From assembly GCA_934294885.1 (NCBI GenBank), contig CAKRAK010000030.1:1-29168 (forward strand): DNA of 29,168 nt, read 5' to 3'. A program made the translations under genes and the position numbers. Positions within the stretch are counted from its first letter, which is position 1, and the number at the start of each line of letters is the position of its first letter. The notes beneath the pieces were generated by a model. The model saw only the letters and a list, made by a program, of their open reading frames with translations. It was not told the origin of the DNA and did no database searches. The DNA comes from an uncultured Lachnospiraceae bacterium. GTDB taxonomy: Bacteria; Bacillota; Clostridia; Lachnospirales; Lachnospiraceae. Below, one piece after another: positions 21,049-29,087 of the stretch.

Positions 21049-22326
21049 ATGGTTAAAGCGGTAGTAGGAGCAAATTGGGGAGACGAAGGAAAAGGTAAAA
21101 TTACAGATATGTTAAGTAAGGAAGCAGACATTATTGTTCGTTTCCAGGGTGGTGCAAATGCAGGACATACAATCGTAAATGATTATGGCAAATTTGCACT
21201 TCATACATTGCCATCAGGTGTTTTTTACGATCATACTACAAGTATTATCGGTAACGGTGTGGCATTAGATATTCCAAAGTTATTTAAGGAAATTAATGAA
21301 GTAATTGAAAAGGGTGTTCCGGCACCAAAGATTTTAGTATCTGATCGTGCACAGATGGTTATGCCATATCATGTGTTGTTTGATACATATGAGGAAGCAA
21401 GACTGGCAGGTAAGTCATTTGGTTCTACCAAATCAGGTATTGCACCTTTTTATTCAGACAAATATGCAAAAATCGGTTTTCAGGTATCGGAATTATTTAT
21501 GGATGAGGCTTCGCTGAAGGAAAAGATTGAAAGAGTAATTGCACAGAAGAATATTTTGTTAGAGCATTTGTATCATCAGCCATTGTTAACTGTTGATGAA
21601 GTATATGCAACTTTGATGGAATATAAGAAAATGGTAGAGCCTTATGTATGTGATGTATCCGCATATCTTTATCAGGCAATTAAAGAGGGTAAGAACATTT
21701 TATTAGAAGGTCAGTTAGGTTCCTTAAAGGATCCTGACCATGGAATTTATCCAATGGTTACTTCTTCTTCTACACTTGCTGCATACGGAGCAATCGGAGC
21801 AGGCATCCCTCCATATGAGATTAAGAAAATCGTTACCGTTGTGAAAGCATATTCTTCTGCTGTAGGAGCAGGTGCTTTTGTAAGCGAGATTTTTGGGGAT
21901 GAGGCAGATGAGCTTCGCCGTCGTGGTGGTGATGGTGGAGAATACGGTGCTACAACAGGACGTCCAAGACGTATGGGATGGTTTGATTGTGTTGCATCGA
22001 AGTACGGATGCCGTATTCAGGGAACTACCGATGTTGCATTTACCGTATTGGATGTACTCGGTTATCTGGATGAAATTCCTGTTTGTGTTGGATATGAAAT
22101 CGATGGGGAAGTAACAACAGATTTCCCAACAACCGCTAAGCTGGAAAAAGCAAAGCCGGTATTGAAGGTGTTACCGGGATGGAAGGAAGATATCCGTGGA
22201 ATTAAGAATTACGAAGAACTTCCTGAAAACTGCAGAAAGTACATTGAGTTTATAGAGGAGCAGATTGGATTCCCGATTACAATGGTATCTAATGGTCCTG
22301 GAAGAAATGATATTATCTATCGTTAA
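21049..22326 (+). CDS. purA: adenylosuccinate synthetase
   Basis: This 425-aa enzyme joins IMP and aspartate using GTP in the first step toward AMP. The ATG at 21049 is chosen because AAAGGG precedes it and the product then begins MVKAVVGANWGDEGKGK, the family start. The P-loop GDEGKGK (11-17) and GGANAGHT (34-41, His40) hold the catalytic residues. GSTKSGIAPFYSDK, LLEGQLGSLKDPDHGIYP and GEYGATTGRPRRMGWFD match the IMP and GTP sites. It stands alone between two terminators, as purA often does in Clostridia, with a promoter and a 5' hairpin. Full length. Confidence 0.97.
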   Translation: MVKAVVGANWGDEGKGKITDMLSKEADIIVRFQGGANAGHTIVNDYGKFALHTLPSGVFYDHTTSIIGNGVALDIPKLFKEINEVIEKGVPAPKILVSDRAQMVMPYHVLFDTYEEARLAGKSFGSTKSGIAPFYSDKYAKIGFQVSELFMDEASLKEKIERVIAQKNILLEHLYHQPLLTVDEVYATLMEYKKMVEPYVCDVSAYLYQAIKEGKNILLEGQLGSLKDPDHGIYPMVTSSSTLAAYGAIGAGIPPYEIKKIVTVVKAYSSAVGAGAFVSEIFGDEADELRRRGGDGGEYGATTGRPRRMGWFDCVASKYGCRIQGTTDVAFTVLDVLGYLDEIPVCVGYEIDGEVTTDFPTTAKLEKAKPVLKVLPGWKEDIRGIKNYEELPENCRKYIEFIEEQIGFPITMVSNGPGRNDIIYR

Positions 22327-22400
22327 TCAGGCGGATGAAGTCATTGGGCAATGATTGCATTGTTTGGAAATGATTTCCTGTCTGTGGATAATAGGGAGAA

Positions 22401-22436
22401 AAAGAGGTAAATTATAAAATAATTTACCTCTTTTGG
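22401..22436 (+). terminator. terminator of purA
   Basis: A 15-bp perfect stem (22401-22415 with 22419-22433) around a 3-base loop. The core is AGAGGTAAATT and AATTTACCTCT, then TTTTGG. Its T run overlaps the leader of the next gene. Confidence 0.9.
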
Positions 22437-22453
22437 ATTACAGGAGATTACGG

Positions 22454-24007
22454 ATGAAAAAAATAGTAAAAAAATTGCTGATATGTTTATGCTTCTTCGC
22501 TTGTATGTTTTTTTCGAAAAACTGCTATGCTGTGAATGGAAATTCCGGATTCTTTGAAAAAAGCAGAACGGTTTATAATGGGGTAAATTACAGTTCTGTT
22601 TATAATTACACCTATTACATGAAGTACAATCCGGATTTGAGAAGTAAATTTACCAACAAACCCCAAGGTGCCCTTCGGCATTTTGTACTTTATGGAATGA
22701 AACAGAAAAGGCAGGCAATTCCAAGCTTTAATGTGACAGCCTATGCCTATGCAAATCAGGATTTAAGAAGAGCATTTAAAAATGATTATGAAAAGTATTA
22801 CACCCATTATATGAAATATGGCAGAAAAGAGCGGAGAACAGCAGTAAATGTGACGGAAATGCAGGATCAGGCAACCGTATATAATGGTGTAAATTATAAG
22901 TATGTATATGACATTAACTATTACATGAAAAAATACCCGGAGCTTAAAGCAAAATACGGCTTTGACGATCAACAGTATCTGATGCATTTTGCCAAATACG
23001 GAATAAAGGAAGGGCGACAGGCAAAATCAAACTTTGACATTCGTTCCTACCGATATGCAAACAGAGATTTGAGAAAAGCATTTCGTGGTAATTTAACCCA
23101 GTATGTCGTTCATTATACAAGGTACGGCAGGTTTGAAGGCAGAAAAAAGGTTGGAGTTTCTACGCTGCAAAAACCGTGGACGGTCTATGAGGGTGTTGAT
23201 TACAGTAAGGAATACAATTTTTGGATATATCGGTCAGAGCATCCGGAGCTGAAACAAAAATTTGGAATGGATGATTACGGACTGTTGGAATATTATGTCA
23301 TGCATCGGAATGGTGCAAGAACCATGGATCGTCTCCTGCAAACCGCCATTAAGCCTGTAGGTACAACTATGTATATATGGGGTGGCGGATGGAATGAAGC
23401 GGATACCGGTGCCGGTGTGGAAGCAGTTACCATGGGAGTTTCAGAACAATGGGCATATTTTGCAGACCGTCAGAATTCAAATTATAATTATCGGTATACA
23501 AGATATCAGATTCATAATGGACTGGATTGCTCCGGCTATATCGGATGGCTTGTTTACAATACACTGAATAATGAAAACGGTAAAACCGGCTATGTAATGG
23601 ATGCTACGGCGATGGCAAGAACCTATGCCTCTTATGGCTGGGGAACCTATTTGACTTCTGGGACATTTAAGCCGGGAGATATATGCAGTATGAACGGTCA
23701 TGTATGGATGTCATTGGGAAGCTGTGCAGACGGCAGTGTGCTTTTGGTACATTCCAGCCCGCCGGGAGTTCGTATTTGCGGTACGAAATTATCCAATGGA
23801 GCTGACAGTCAGGCAGTTGCTCTGGCAAGGGCTGTTATGAGTAGAGAATACCCTTATTGGTATAATCGTTTTCCGTCCTGTTCGGTCAGCTATTCCTATA
23901 TAACAAGCTCTAGTCGGATGCGTTGGAATGAAACTACATTATCCGATGAAAAGGGCCTGAGGAATATGAGCGCACCTGAGATTGTAAACTATTTGTATAA
24001 GTATTAA
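22454..24007 (+). CDS. secreted cell-wall hydrolase with tyrosine-rich repeats and NlpC/P60 domain
   Basis: The 517-aa protein starts with a signal peptide (to about 26, ...NCYA). ATG at 22454 is chosen because CAGGAG precedes it. From 39 to about 290 there are five related units of 40-50 residues, seen as YNGVNY...Y.YYMK..P.L..KF...HF..YG.K..RQA alternating with Y.YAN.DLR.AF...Y..HY..YG...R. The last domain looks like NlpC/P60: nucleophile Cys359 in NGLDCSGYIGW and His416 in MNGHVWMSLG, with a likely third residue soon after. Such enzymes cut gamma-D-Glu-diamino acid bonds in peptidoglycan. The repeats likely bind the wall or a glycan. The Cys-His spacing is wider than usual, so the domain could be a variant. 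Confidence 0.85.
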   Translation: MKKIVKKLLICLCFFACMFFSKNCYAVNGNSGFFEKSRTVYNGVNYSSVYNYTYYMKYNPDLRSKFTNKPQGALRHFVLYGMKQKRQAIPSFNVTAYAYANQDLRRAFKNDYEKYYTHYMKYGRKERRTAVNVTEMQDQATVYNGVNYKYVYDINYYMKKYPELKAKYGFDDQQYLMHFAKYGIKEGRQAKSNFDIRSYRYANRDLRKAFRGNLTQYVVHYTRYGRFEGRKKVGVSTLQKPWTVYEGVDYSKEYNFWIYRSEHPELKQKFGMDDYGLLEYYVMHRNGARTMDRLLQTAIKPVGTTMYIWGGGWNEADTGAGVEAVTMGVSEQWAYFADRQNSNYNYRYTRYQIHNGLDCSGYIGWLVYNTLNNENGKTGYVMDATAMARTYASYGWGTYLTSGTFKPGDICSMNGHVWMSLGSCADGSVLLVHSSPPGVRICGTKLSNGADSQAVALARAVMSREYPYWYNRFPSCSVSYSYITSSSRMRWNETTLSDEKGLRNMSAPEIVNYLYKY

Positions 24008-24031
24008 TCTGATGGAATTTAGGAGGAAGCT

Positions 24032-24487
24032 ATGGAGCATACAGTTAAAAAAAGTGCAGCAAATCGCAGGGCTTTGCGTATGGTAGCATGTATATTTTTT
24101 ACGGTGGCGGTATTGCGTCTAGTTGTTGTAATCCTGAGTAAAGAATCAACCAACCGTTTTGTTACCCTGTTTTTGTGTGGAGGCTGTTTTCTTTATGCTA
24201 TCTTTTTGTTCGGTAAAACCTTAAAGCCTCAGGCTTATGATATTACTTATGTTTTTTTAGACAAAACATTTACAATGAAGATGCATCGAAAAGAGAAAAC
24301 ATATTCCTATGGTGATATTACGGATTTGGGGTATGTGATTCCCAATGATAATTTAGATTACACCATGATACAGCTTTTTATCGGAAAAGAGCAATATACC
24401 ATTCCCTTTCAGGGTAATTGTAATGTTGGGGAGGCTTTGTACGGCATGTTAAAGCTCAAAAAAGAGGAAGCGGAAAATCAAGCATAG
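24032..24487 (+). CDS. small membrane protein with a PH-like cytoplasmic part
   Basis: A 151-aa protein with two helices (about 17-37 ACIFFTVAVLRLVVVILS and 44-61 TLFLCGGCFLYAIFLFG) and then a beta-rich tail (YDITYVFLDKTFTMKMHRKE, YSYGDITDLGYVI, YTMIQLFIGKEQYTIPF) like small bacterial PH-type domains. No family name is certain. AGGAGGAAG precedes the ATG, 24 bases after the hydrolase stop, so it is probably made from the same transcript. The next gene, birA, follows by 22 bases. Confidence 0.7.
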   Translation: MEHTVKKSAANRRALRMVACIFFTVAVLRLVVVILSKESTNRFVTLFLCGGCFLYAIFLFGKTLKPQAYDITYVFLDKTFTMKMHRKEKTYSYGDITDLGYVIPNDNLDYTMIQLFIGKEQYTIPFQGNCNVGEALYGMLKLKKEEAENQA

Positions 24488-24509
24488 CATAGAAGAGTGA
24501 AGGGATAAA

Positions 24510-25487
24510 ATGAAAGAGAAAATATTAGAATTATTGAAACAGGCGGATGGTTATGTATCCGGTCAGATGATATGTGAGCAGTTGAATGTATCCCGAACCG
24601 CAGTCTGGAAGAATATAAATGCATTAAAAAGAGAAGGATATCAGATTGATTCTGTCAATAACAAAGGTTATCGTTTAATATCAGAGCCGGATTTATTAAA
24701 TGAAATGCGGATACGGGAGTATCTTCAGACAAAGTGGCTTGCAAAAAAGATAATATATCTGCCGGTAACCGATTCTACCAATACGCAGGCAAAGAAAATG
24801 GGTGAAGAAGGTGCGGAACACGGAACCTTGGTAGTGACACAGTGTCAGACAGCCGGAAGGGGACGAAGAGGCAGAAGCTGGGAATCTCCGGAGGGAAATG
24901 TTTATTTTACCTTTTTGTTAAGACCGGAGGTCGAGATATCCAGAGCTTCCATGATTACTTTGGTTGCGGCACTGGCTGTAGCCAAAGCTGTAGATGATGT
25001 TACAGGATTGGACAGCAAAATTAAGTGGCCCAATGATGTTGTGGCGAACGGAAAAAAATTATGTGGAATCTTAACAGAAAGCAGCTCAGATCTGGAGTAT
25101 ATTAATTATGCTGTTGTGGGAATCGGTATCAATGTAAACCAGACTGCTTTTCCGGAGGAGATTGCAGAAACAGCATCTTCCCTGTTGCTGGAAACGGGAC
25201 ATACTGTGGATCGGGGACAGCTTCTTGGAGTATTTTTAAACCACTTTGAGCAATATTACGAAACATTTATTCAAACGGAGGATATGTCAGGTCTAAGGGA
25301 TGTCTATAATGAGAAATTAGTCAATTGCGGTCGGGAAGTGAAAATAATTGAAAAGGATAGGGAACGCGTTTTAAAAGCACTTGGAATTGATAATGATGGG
25401 GGCTTGGTCGTTGAAAATTCAGAAGGCGAGCGGGAATCGATCATATCGGGAGAAGTATCTGTCAGAGGAATTTATGGATATGTGTAA
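24510..25487 (+). CDS. birA: bifunctional biotin-protein ligase and biotin repressor
   Basis: The 325-aa protein has a winged helix at about 1-62 (GQMICEQLNVSRTAVWKNIN, then GYQIDSVNNKGYRL), a ligase domain with TDSTNTQAKKM and GRGRRGRSWESPEGN (biotinyl-AMP binding), KWPNDVVANGKKLCGIL (Lys of the active site) and VVGIGINVN, and a C-terminal SH3-like domain ending RGIYGYV. It attaches biotin to carboxylase carriers and represses biotin genes when biotin is plentiful. Length and motifs are complete. AAGGGA precedes the ATG. Confidence 0.95.
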   Translation: MKEKILELLKQADGYVSGQMICEQLNVSRTAVWKNINALKREGYQIDSVNNKGYRLISEPDLLNEMRIREYLQTKWLAKKIIYLPVTDSTNTQAKKMGEEGAEHGTLVVTQCQTAGRGRRGRSWESPEGNVYFTFLLRPEVEISRASMITLVAALAVAKAVDDVTGLDSKIKWPNDVVANGKKLCGILTESSSDLEYINYAVVGIGINVNQTAFPEEIAETASSLLLETGHTVDRGQLLGVFLNHFEQYYETFIQTEDMSGLRDVYNEKLVNCGREVKIIEKDRERVLKALGIDNDGGLVVENSEGERESIISGEVSVRGIYGYV

Positions 25488-25545
25488 ACGAAGCTTTCGG
25501 GAAAATGTTTTATAGTGAGGATAGGTTATCTTGGGGGGTAAAAAT

Positions 25546-27288
25546 ATGGGGGGCAAAACAGACAAAGAGGTTGAATATAAGAAAAATCAGGCTCGGGATG
25601 ACGATTGGCTGATTGGAATGGAGCCATATGTCGTTAAGGAAGAAATGATGGAACCGCATATAGATGAAACAATGAATGAAGAAATGATACAGAAAAAGCA
25701 GATTGTGGAATCTATGGAAGCAGTGGCAATGGAATTTAAGGATGTTTATAGTGAATACTATAGAAACAAAAAATCTGACGTACAATTGCTGGAATATACA
25801 ACGCAACCCTTTTGGCAGAGTATGAGGCTTAGCAAAAGGCGTCTGCATGAAAAAGGTCTGACTCTGGAAATTGATATGATGAAGGAGATCAATCGTAATT
25901 CGGATGTGTTTCAGGAAAAGTTTAAGGTTGGTAAGCGCCCTGTAAAATACAAAATGCAGCTGGAGGGGGAGGAACAGTGTGAGGCCGGTCAGTGTAGAGA
26001 GAATGTATTGGTAAGAAGAAGGTTTCATAAGGATGGGAAGTGTATATACAAAAAGGTAGAATCGGAACAGCATGTGGCAACCTGTCTGAAATATAAAGTG
26101 GATGGAGATAAGGCAGTTTGTCCGAATTGCGGATATATAAGTACAATTGCAAGCTTTATTGATGGATGTGACGCCTGCGGATCGCGGTTTACGGTGCGGG
26201 ATTTTGAACCTAAAATATCAGGATTTTCTTTTGAACAGAATGAATACATACGGTTGAAGAGTCTGACAAGAAGTATAAATGGGATGTTATGGTGTGTGTT
26301 TTTATTGACAATGGCTGCCAGTACGTTGTTTATATTTATTACACCATATTTTCAGAACACATCGTGGATTGGGAATACAGCGAAAATGGTTATCGTAGCC
26401 TTTATTGCTATGTTCATTGGTGTTATTTTTTTAGCTTTGTTTGGAACGATATCTTCTACAATTACATTTATCGTAAGAAGCACTTATGATAAAAATATAG
26501 ATGGAGAGGATGTTGCGGAAAGAACGGTTTGTAATATTTCAGCAAATGATTTCTTTCAGAATTTAGAATATAAGATTCGCAATATTCATTTTGCAAATGA
26601 CGAAAAGGAGATAACGGGATTTGCAAAATGTAAATTGACAGATGTCCTGCAATCGTATCGGGATGTTGTTGATTGCAGTGTAATAAAATTATCTTTTATA
26701 GATGGAAAAACAACAAAGGACGGTTATCATCTGGATTGCATTGCCCAAATTCGTAATACAAACTATCAGGGAAAGAAAATCAGTTATACATATGAGGATG
26801 TTAATATAGGTGTGAACGGGAAAAAAGGAGTAGTGGATAAGTCTGTTACTGCCATAAATTTGTATATTTGCAAAAATTGTGGAAGCACGTTAAATCTGTT
26901 AGAGGGGGTTACCTGTCAATCCTGTGGTACGGAGTATGATTTGGAAGATTATGATTGGGTAATTGACCGTTATGAGGCAGAGGATAGAAAAATAAAATGG
27001 CCGATATTTGTACGTATCGGGATAATAATATTATATCTTGTGATTGTTCTTGGTACTGCTTTTGCAGTGCCAATCCGTATAAATCGAATTTCTGTTGGAG
27101 GTATGACAATTTATGATGAGAAGACAGAAGAAGAGATAGAAGAAACAACAGAAAGCATGACGAAGGAAGAGACAGCAACAGAGGAAGTGATGACAGAAGA
27201 CAGCATGGTGAAAGAAAATACAACAGAAGTAATAGGGGATAATATAATCGATTCAATGCAGGATATAATTAAGGAACAGAATGAATGA
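25546..27288 (+). CDS. large membrane protein with two zinc ribbons and Tim44-like parts
   Basis: Start ATG at 25546 is preferred to the TTG at 25531 because GGGGGG (25533-25538) lies 8 bases before it. The 580-aa protein has a charged helical N-terminus, a first zinc ribbon (Cys192, 195, 208, 211), two membrane helices (about 250-272 and 282-308), an alpha-beta part that resembles Tim44-like domains (about 335-425), a second zinc ribbon (Cys442, 445, 457, 460), a helix at about 483-506 and a long Glu/Thr tail. Tim44-like likeness is a guess from the pattern ANDFFQNLEYKIRNIHFAND and DVVDCSVIKLSFIDG. No enzyme motif is seen. It could be an envelope or protein-transport factor. The gene stands alone after birA. 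Confidence 0.75.
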   Translation: MGGKTDKEVEYKKNQARDDDWLIGMEPYVVKEEMMEPHIDETMNEEMIQKKQIVESMEAVAMEFKDVYSEYYRNKKSDVQLLEYTTQPFWQSMRLSKRRLHEKGLTLEIDMMKEINRNSDVFQEKFKVGKRPVKYKMQLEGEEQCEAGQCRENVLVRRRFHKDGKCIYKKVESEQHVATCLKYKVDGDKAVCPNCGYISTIASFIDGCDACGSRFTVRDFEPKISGFSFEQNEYIRLKSLTRSINGMLWCVFLLTMAASTLFIFITPYFQNTSWIGNTAKMVIVAFIAMFIGVIFLALFGTISSTITFIVRSTYDKNIDGEDVAERTVCNISANDFFQNLEYKIRNIHFANDEKEITGFAKCKLTDVLQSYRDVVDCSVIKLSFIDGKTTKDGYHLDCIAQIRNTNYQGKKISYTYEDVNIGVNGKKGVVDKSVTAINLYICKNCGSTLNLLEGVTCQSCGTEYDLEDYDWVIDRYEAEDRKIKWPIFVRIGIIILYLVIVLGTAFAVPIRINRISVGGMTIYDEKTEEEIEETTESMTKEETATEEVMTEDSMVKENTTEVIGDNIIDSMQDIIKEQNE

Positions 27289-27360
27289 AAGAATAGGGTA
27301 TCATGTTATTTTGTTATAATATGAATGTTATTAAATACTATGCATGTCATAACACGGCAT

Positions 27361-27376
27361 CTTAATAAAATTAAGT
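27361..27376 (+). repeat. 16-base palindromic repeat, copy 1
   Basis: CTTAATAAAATTAAGT; CTTAAT and ATTAAG are perfect complements around AAA. An identical copy lies at 27567-27582. This one is about 100 bases upstream of the gdhA promoter. A related CTTAATTTAATTAATTAA lies at 27445-27462. Confidence 0.65.
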
Positions 27377-27389
27377 ATTGGATTGATAT

Positions 27390-27421
27390 AATTAACGAAA
27401 CTCCTATGTCACACGTTAATT
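27390..27421 (+). repeat. 8-bp inverted repeat in the gdhA control region
   Basis: AATTAACG (27390-27397) and CGTTAATT (27414-27421) are perfect complements with a 16-base spacer, about one and a half helical turns apart. It may be an operator for a dimeric regulator. Confidence 0.5.
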
Positions 27422-27475
27422 AATATAGTGAAAATGGAATTATGCTTAATTTAATTAATTAAAATTTGGATGTAC

Positions 27476-27504
27476 TTGCGTAAATTAAGGGTTTTTACTA
27501 TAAT
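27476..27504 (+). promoter_or_regulatory. promoter of the gdhA leader
   Basis: TTGCGT (27476-27481) and a perfect TATAAT (27499-27504) are 17 bases apart. RNA would start near 27511, at the first base of the leader's first hairpin. Confidence 0.7.
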
Positions 27505-27510
27505 AAGGAA

Positions 27511-27565
27511 CAGACGAAGGGGTCTGATGTAAAAGAACATGCGACCTTTCGTATGTTCTTTTTTT
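27511..27565 (+). ncRNA. structured leader with terminator-like hairpin upstream of gdhA
   Basis: Hairpin 1 is CAGAC (27511-27515) with GTCTG (27522-27526), loop GAAGGG. Hairpin 2 is AAAGAACATGCG with the matching arm CGTATGTTCTTT (12 bp with one G-U, 27532-27561), loop ACCTTT, followed by TTTT. The loops GAAGG and CCTTT can pair with each other, so a kissing or alternative fold is possible. It could be an attenuator for gdhA or a free 55-base RNA. No known riboswitch matches. Confidence 0.55.
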
Positions 27566-27566
27566 A

Positions 27567-27582
27567 CTTAATAAAATTAAGT
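27567..27582 (+). repeat. 16-base palindromic repeat, copy 2
   Basis: Identical to 27361-27376 (CTTAATAAAATTAAGT). It starts right after the T run of the leader hairpin and 73 bases before gdhA's ribosome binding region. Confidence 0.65.
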
Positions 27583-27654
27583 CTGTTGCCAATGTGACGG
27601 CAGATTGATTCGTTAATGTATTAAAAAGATTATTATTATAAGGAGGACAAATGA

Positions 27655-29016
27655 ATGTCATATGTTGATGAGGTACTTGAGATAGTACAGAAGAAGAACG
27701 CAGATCAGCCTGAATTCTTACAGGCAGTAACAGAGGTTTTAGAGTCATTAAGACCTGTAATTGATGCAAATGAGGAGCTTTATAAGAAGAATGCTATCTT
27801 AGAGAGAATTACAGAGCCGGATCGTCAGATTATGTTCCGTGTTCCATGGGTAGATGATAATGGTCAGGTTCAGGTTAATAGAGGTTTCCGTGTACAGTTC
27901 AATAATGCGATTGGACCTTACAAGGGAGGTTTAAGACTTCATCCATCTGTAAACTTAGGTATCATCAAATTCTTAGGTTTCGAGCAGATTTTCAAAAACT
28001 CACTTACAACACTTCCAATCGGTGGTGGTAAAGGTGGTTCTGACTTTGATCCTAAGGGTAAGTCAGACAGAGAGATTATGGCATTCTGCCAGAGCTTTAT
28101 GACAGAGCTTGGAAAATATATCGGTGCTGATATCGATGTTCCTGCCGGTGATATCGGAACAGGCGCAAGAGAAATCGGATTTATGTTCGGTCAGTACAAG
28201 AGAATTCAGGGAATGTTCGAAGGTGTACTTACAGGTAAGGGACTTACTTGGGGTGGTTCTTTAGCTCGTACACAGGCTACAGGATATGGATTATTATACT
28301 TAACAAACGCATTATGGAAAGATCATGGCATGAGCTTAGAAGGAAAGATTGCTACCGTTTCCGGTGCAGGTAACGTTGCAATTTACGCAATTGAGAAGGC
28401 TCATCAGTTAGGTGCTAAGTGTGTAACATGTTCTGATTCAACAGGTTGGATTTATGATCCTGAAGGAATTGATGTTGAGTTATTAAAGGATGTTAAGGAA
28501 GTTAAACGTGCTCGTTTGGATGCATATGCAGCTGCTCGTCCATCTGCTGAGTATCATGTAAAGAAAGATGCAAACGATCATGGTGTATGGTCTATTAAGT
28601 GTGACTTAGCTCTTCCATGTGCAACTCAGAACGAGTTAAATCTTGAGGATGCTAAGATGTTAGTTGCTAACGGATGTAAGTCAGTTACAGAAGGTGCTAA
28701 CATGCCTACAACTTTAGATGCTACTAAGTATTTACAGGAGAATGGTGTATTATTCGTAGGTGGTAAAGCTGCAAATGCCGGTGGTGTTGCTACATCTGCT
28801 CTTGAAATGAGCCAGAACTCTGAGAGATTATCATGGAGCTTTGAAGAAGTTGACGGTAAGCTTAAGGGAATCATGGAAACAATTTACGCTAACATTTCAG
28901 ATGCTGCTAAGAGATACGACATGACAATTGGTGGAAACGCTGATTACGTTGCAGGTGCTAATATTGCCGGTTTCGAGAAGGTTGTTGACGCTATGCTCGC
29001 ACAGGGTGTTTGCTAA
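27655..29016 (+). CDS. gdhA: NADP-type glutamate dehydrogenase
   Basis: This 453-aa enzyme makes glutamate from 2-oxoglutarate and ammonia, a main nitrogen entry point. It has the family blocks PYKGGLRLHPSVN (Lys90), PIGGGKGGSDFDPKG (Lys126, the catalytic lysine), AGDIGTGAREIGFMFG, the nucleotide-binding VSGAGNVAIYAIEKA, and CATQNELN. The length is that of the hexameric type. AAGGAGG lies 7 bases before the ATG; a second ATG four bases earlier is out of frame and closes quickly. Codon use (GCT, GGT, TTA, ACA) is uniform and smooth, fitting high expression. A structured leader, palindromes and a strong terminator flank it. Confidence 0.97.
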   Translation: MSYVDEVLEIVQKKNADQPEFLQAVTEVLESLRPVIDANEELYKKNAILERITEPDRQIMFRVPWVDDNGQVQVNRGFRVQFNNAIGPYKGGLRLHPSVNLGIIKFLGFEQIFKNSLTTLPIGGGKGGSDFDPKGKSDREIMAFCQSFMTELGKYIGADIDVPAGDIGTGAREIGFMFGQYKRIQGMFEGVLTGKGLTWGGSLARTQATGYGLLYLTNALWKDHGMSLEGKIATVSGAGNVAIYAIEKAHQLGAKCVTCSDSTGWIYDPEGIDVELLKDVKEVKRARLDAYAAARPSAEYHVKKDANDHGVWSIKCDLALPCATQNELNLEDAKMLVANGCKSVTEGANMPTTLDATKYLQENGVLFVGGKAANAGGVATSALEMSQNSERLSWSFEEVDGKLKGIMETIYANISDAAKRYDMTIGGNADYVAGANIAGFEKVVDAMLAQGVC

Positions 29017-29045
29017 TTACGAACCCTTATATAGAATCAGATAAT

Positions 29046-29086
29046 AAAAAAGTACGATGCAGGTTTTCCTGTCATCGTACTTTTTT
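29046..29086. terminator. bidirectional terminator after gdhA
   Basis: GTACGATG (29052-29059) pairs with CATCGTAC (29073-29080), with CAGG and CCTG continuing the stem after one bulged T. Runs of A before and T after let it serve both gdhA and the converging minus-strand gene. Confidence 0.92.
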
Positions 29087-29087
29087 G

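Larger units (their letters stand above)
27289..27654 (+). other. 366-base AT-rich control region before gdhA
   Basis: No gene is seen. It holds two copies of a 16-base palindrome, an 8-bp inverted repeat, a sigma-A promoter, and a short leader with two hairpins, the second terminator-like. Each is listed separately. The last 90 bases before gdhA carry no clear second promoter, though TTGATT near 27605 is a weak candidate. Confidence 0.7.

Noticed and set aside
22454..24007. Repeats as a CRISPR-like or DNA-level array
   Set aside because: The similarity is at the protein level with many silent changes and lies inside one reading frame; no identical repeats with spacers are present anywhere in the window.
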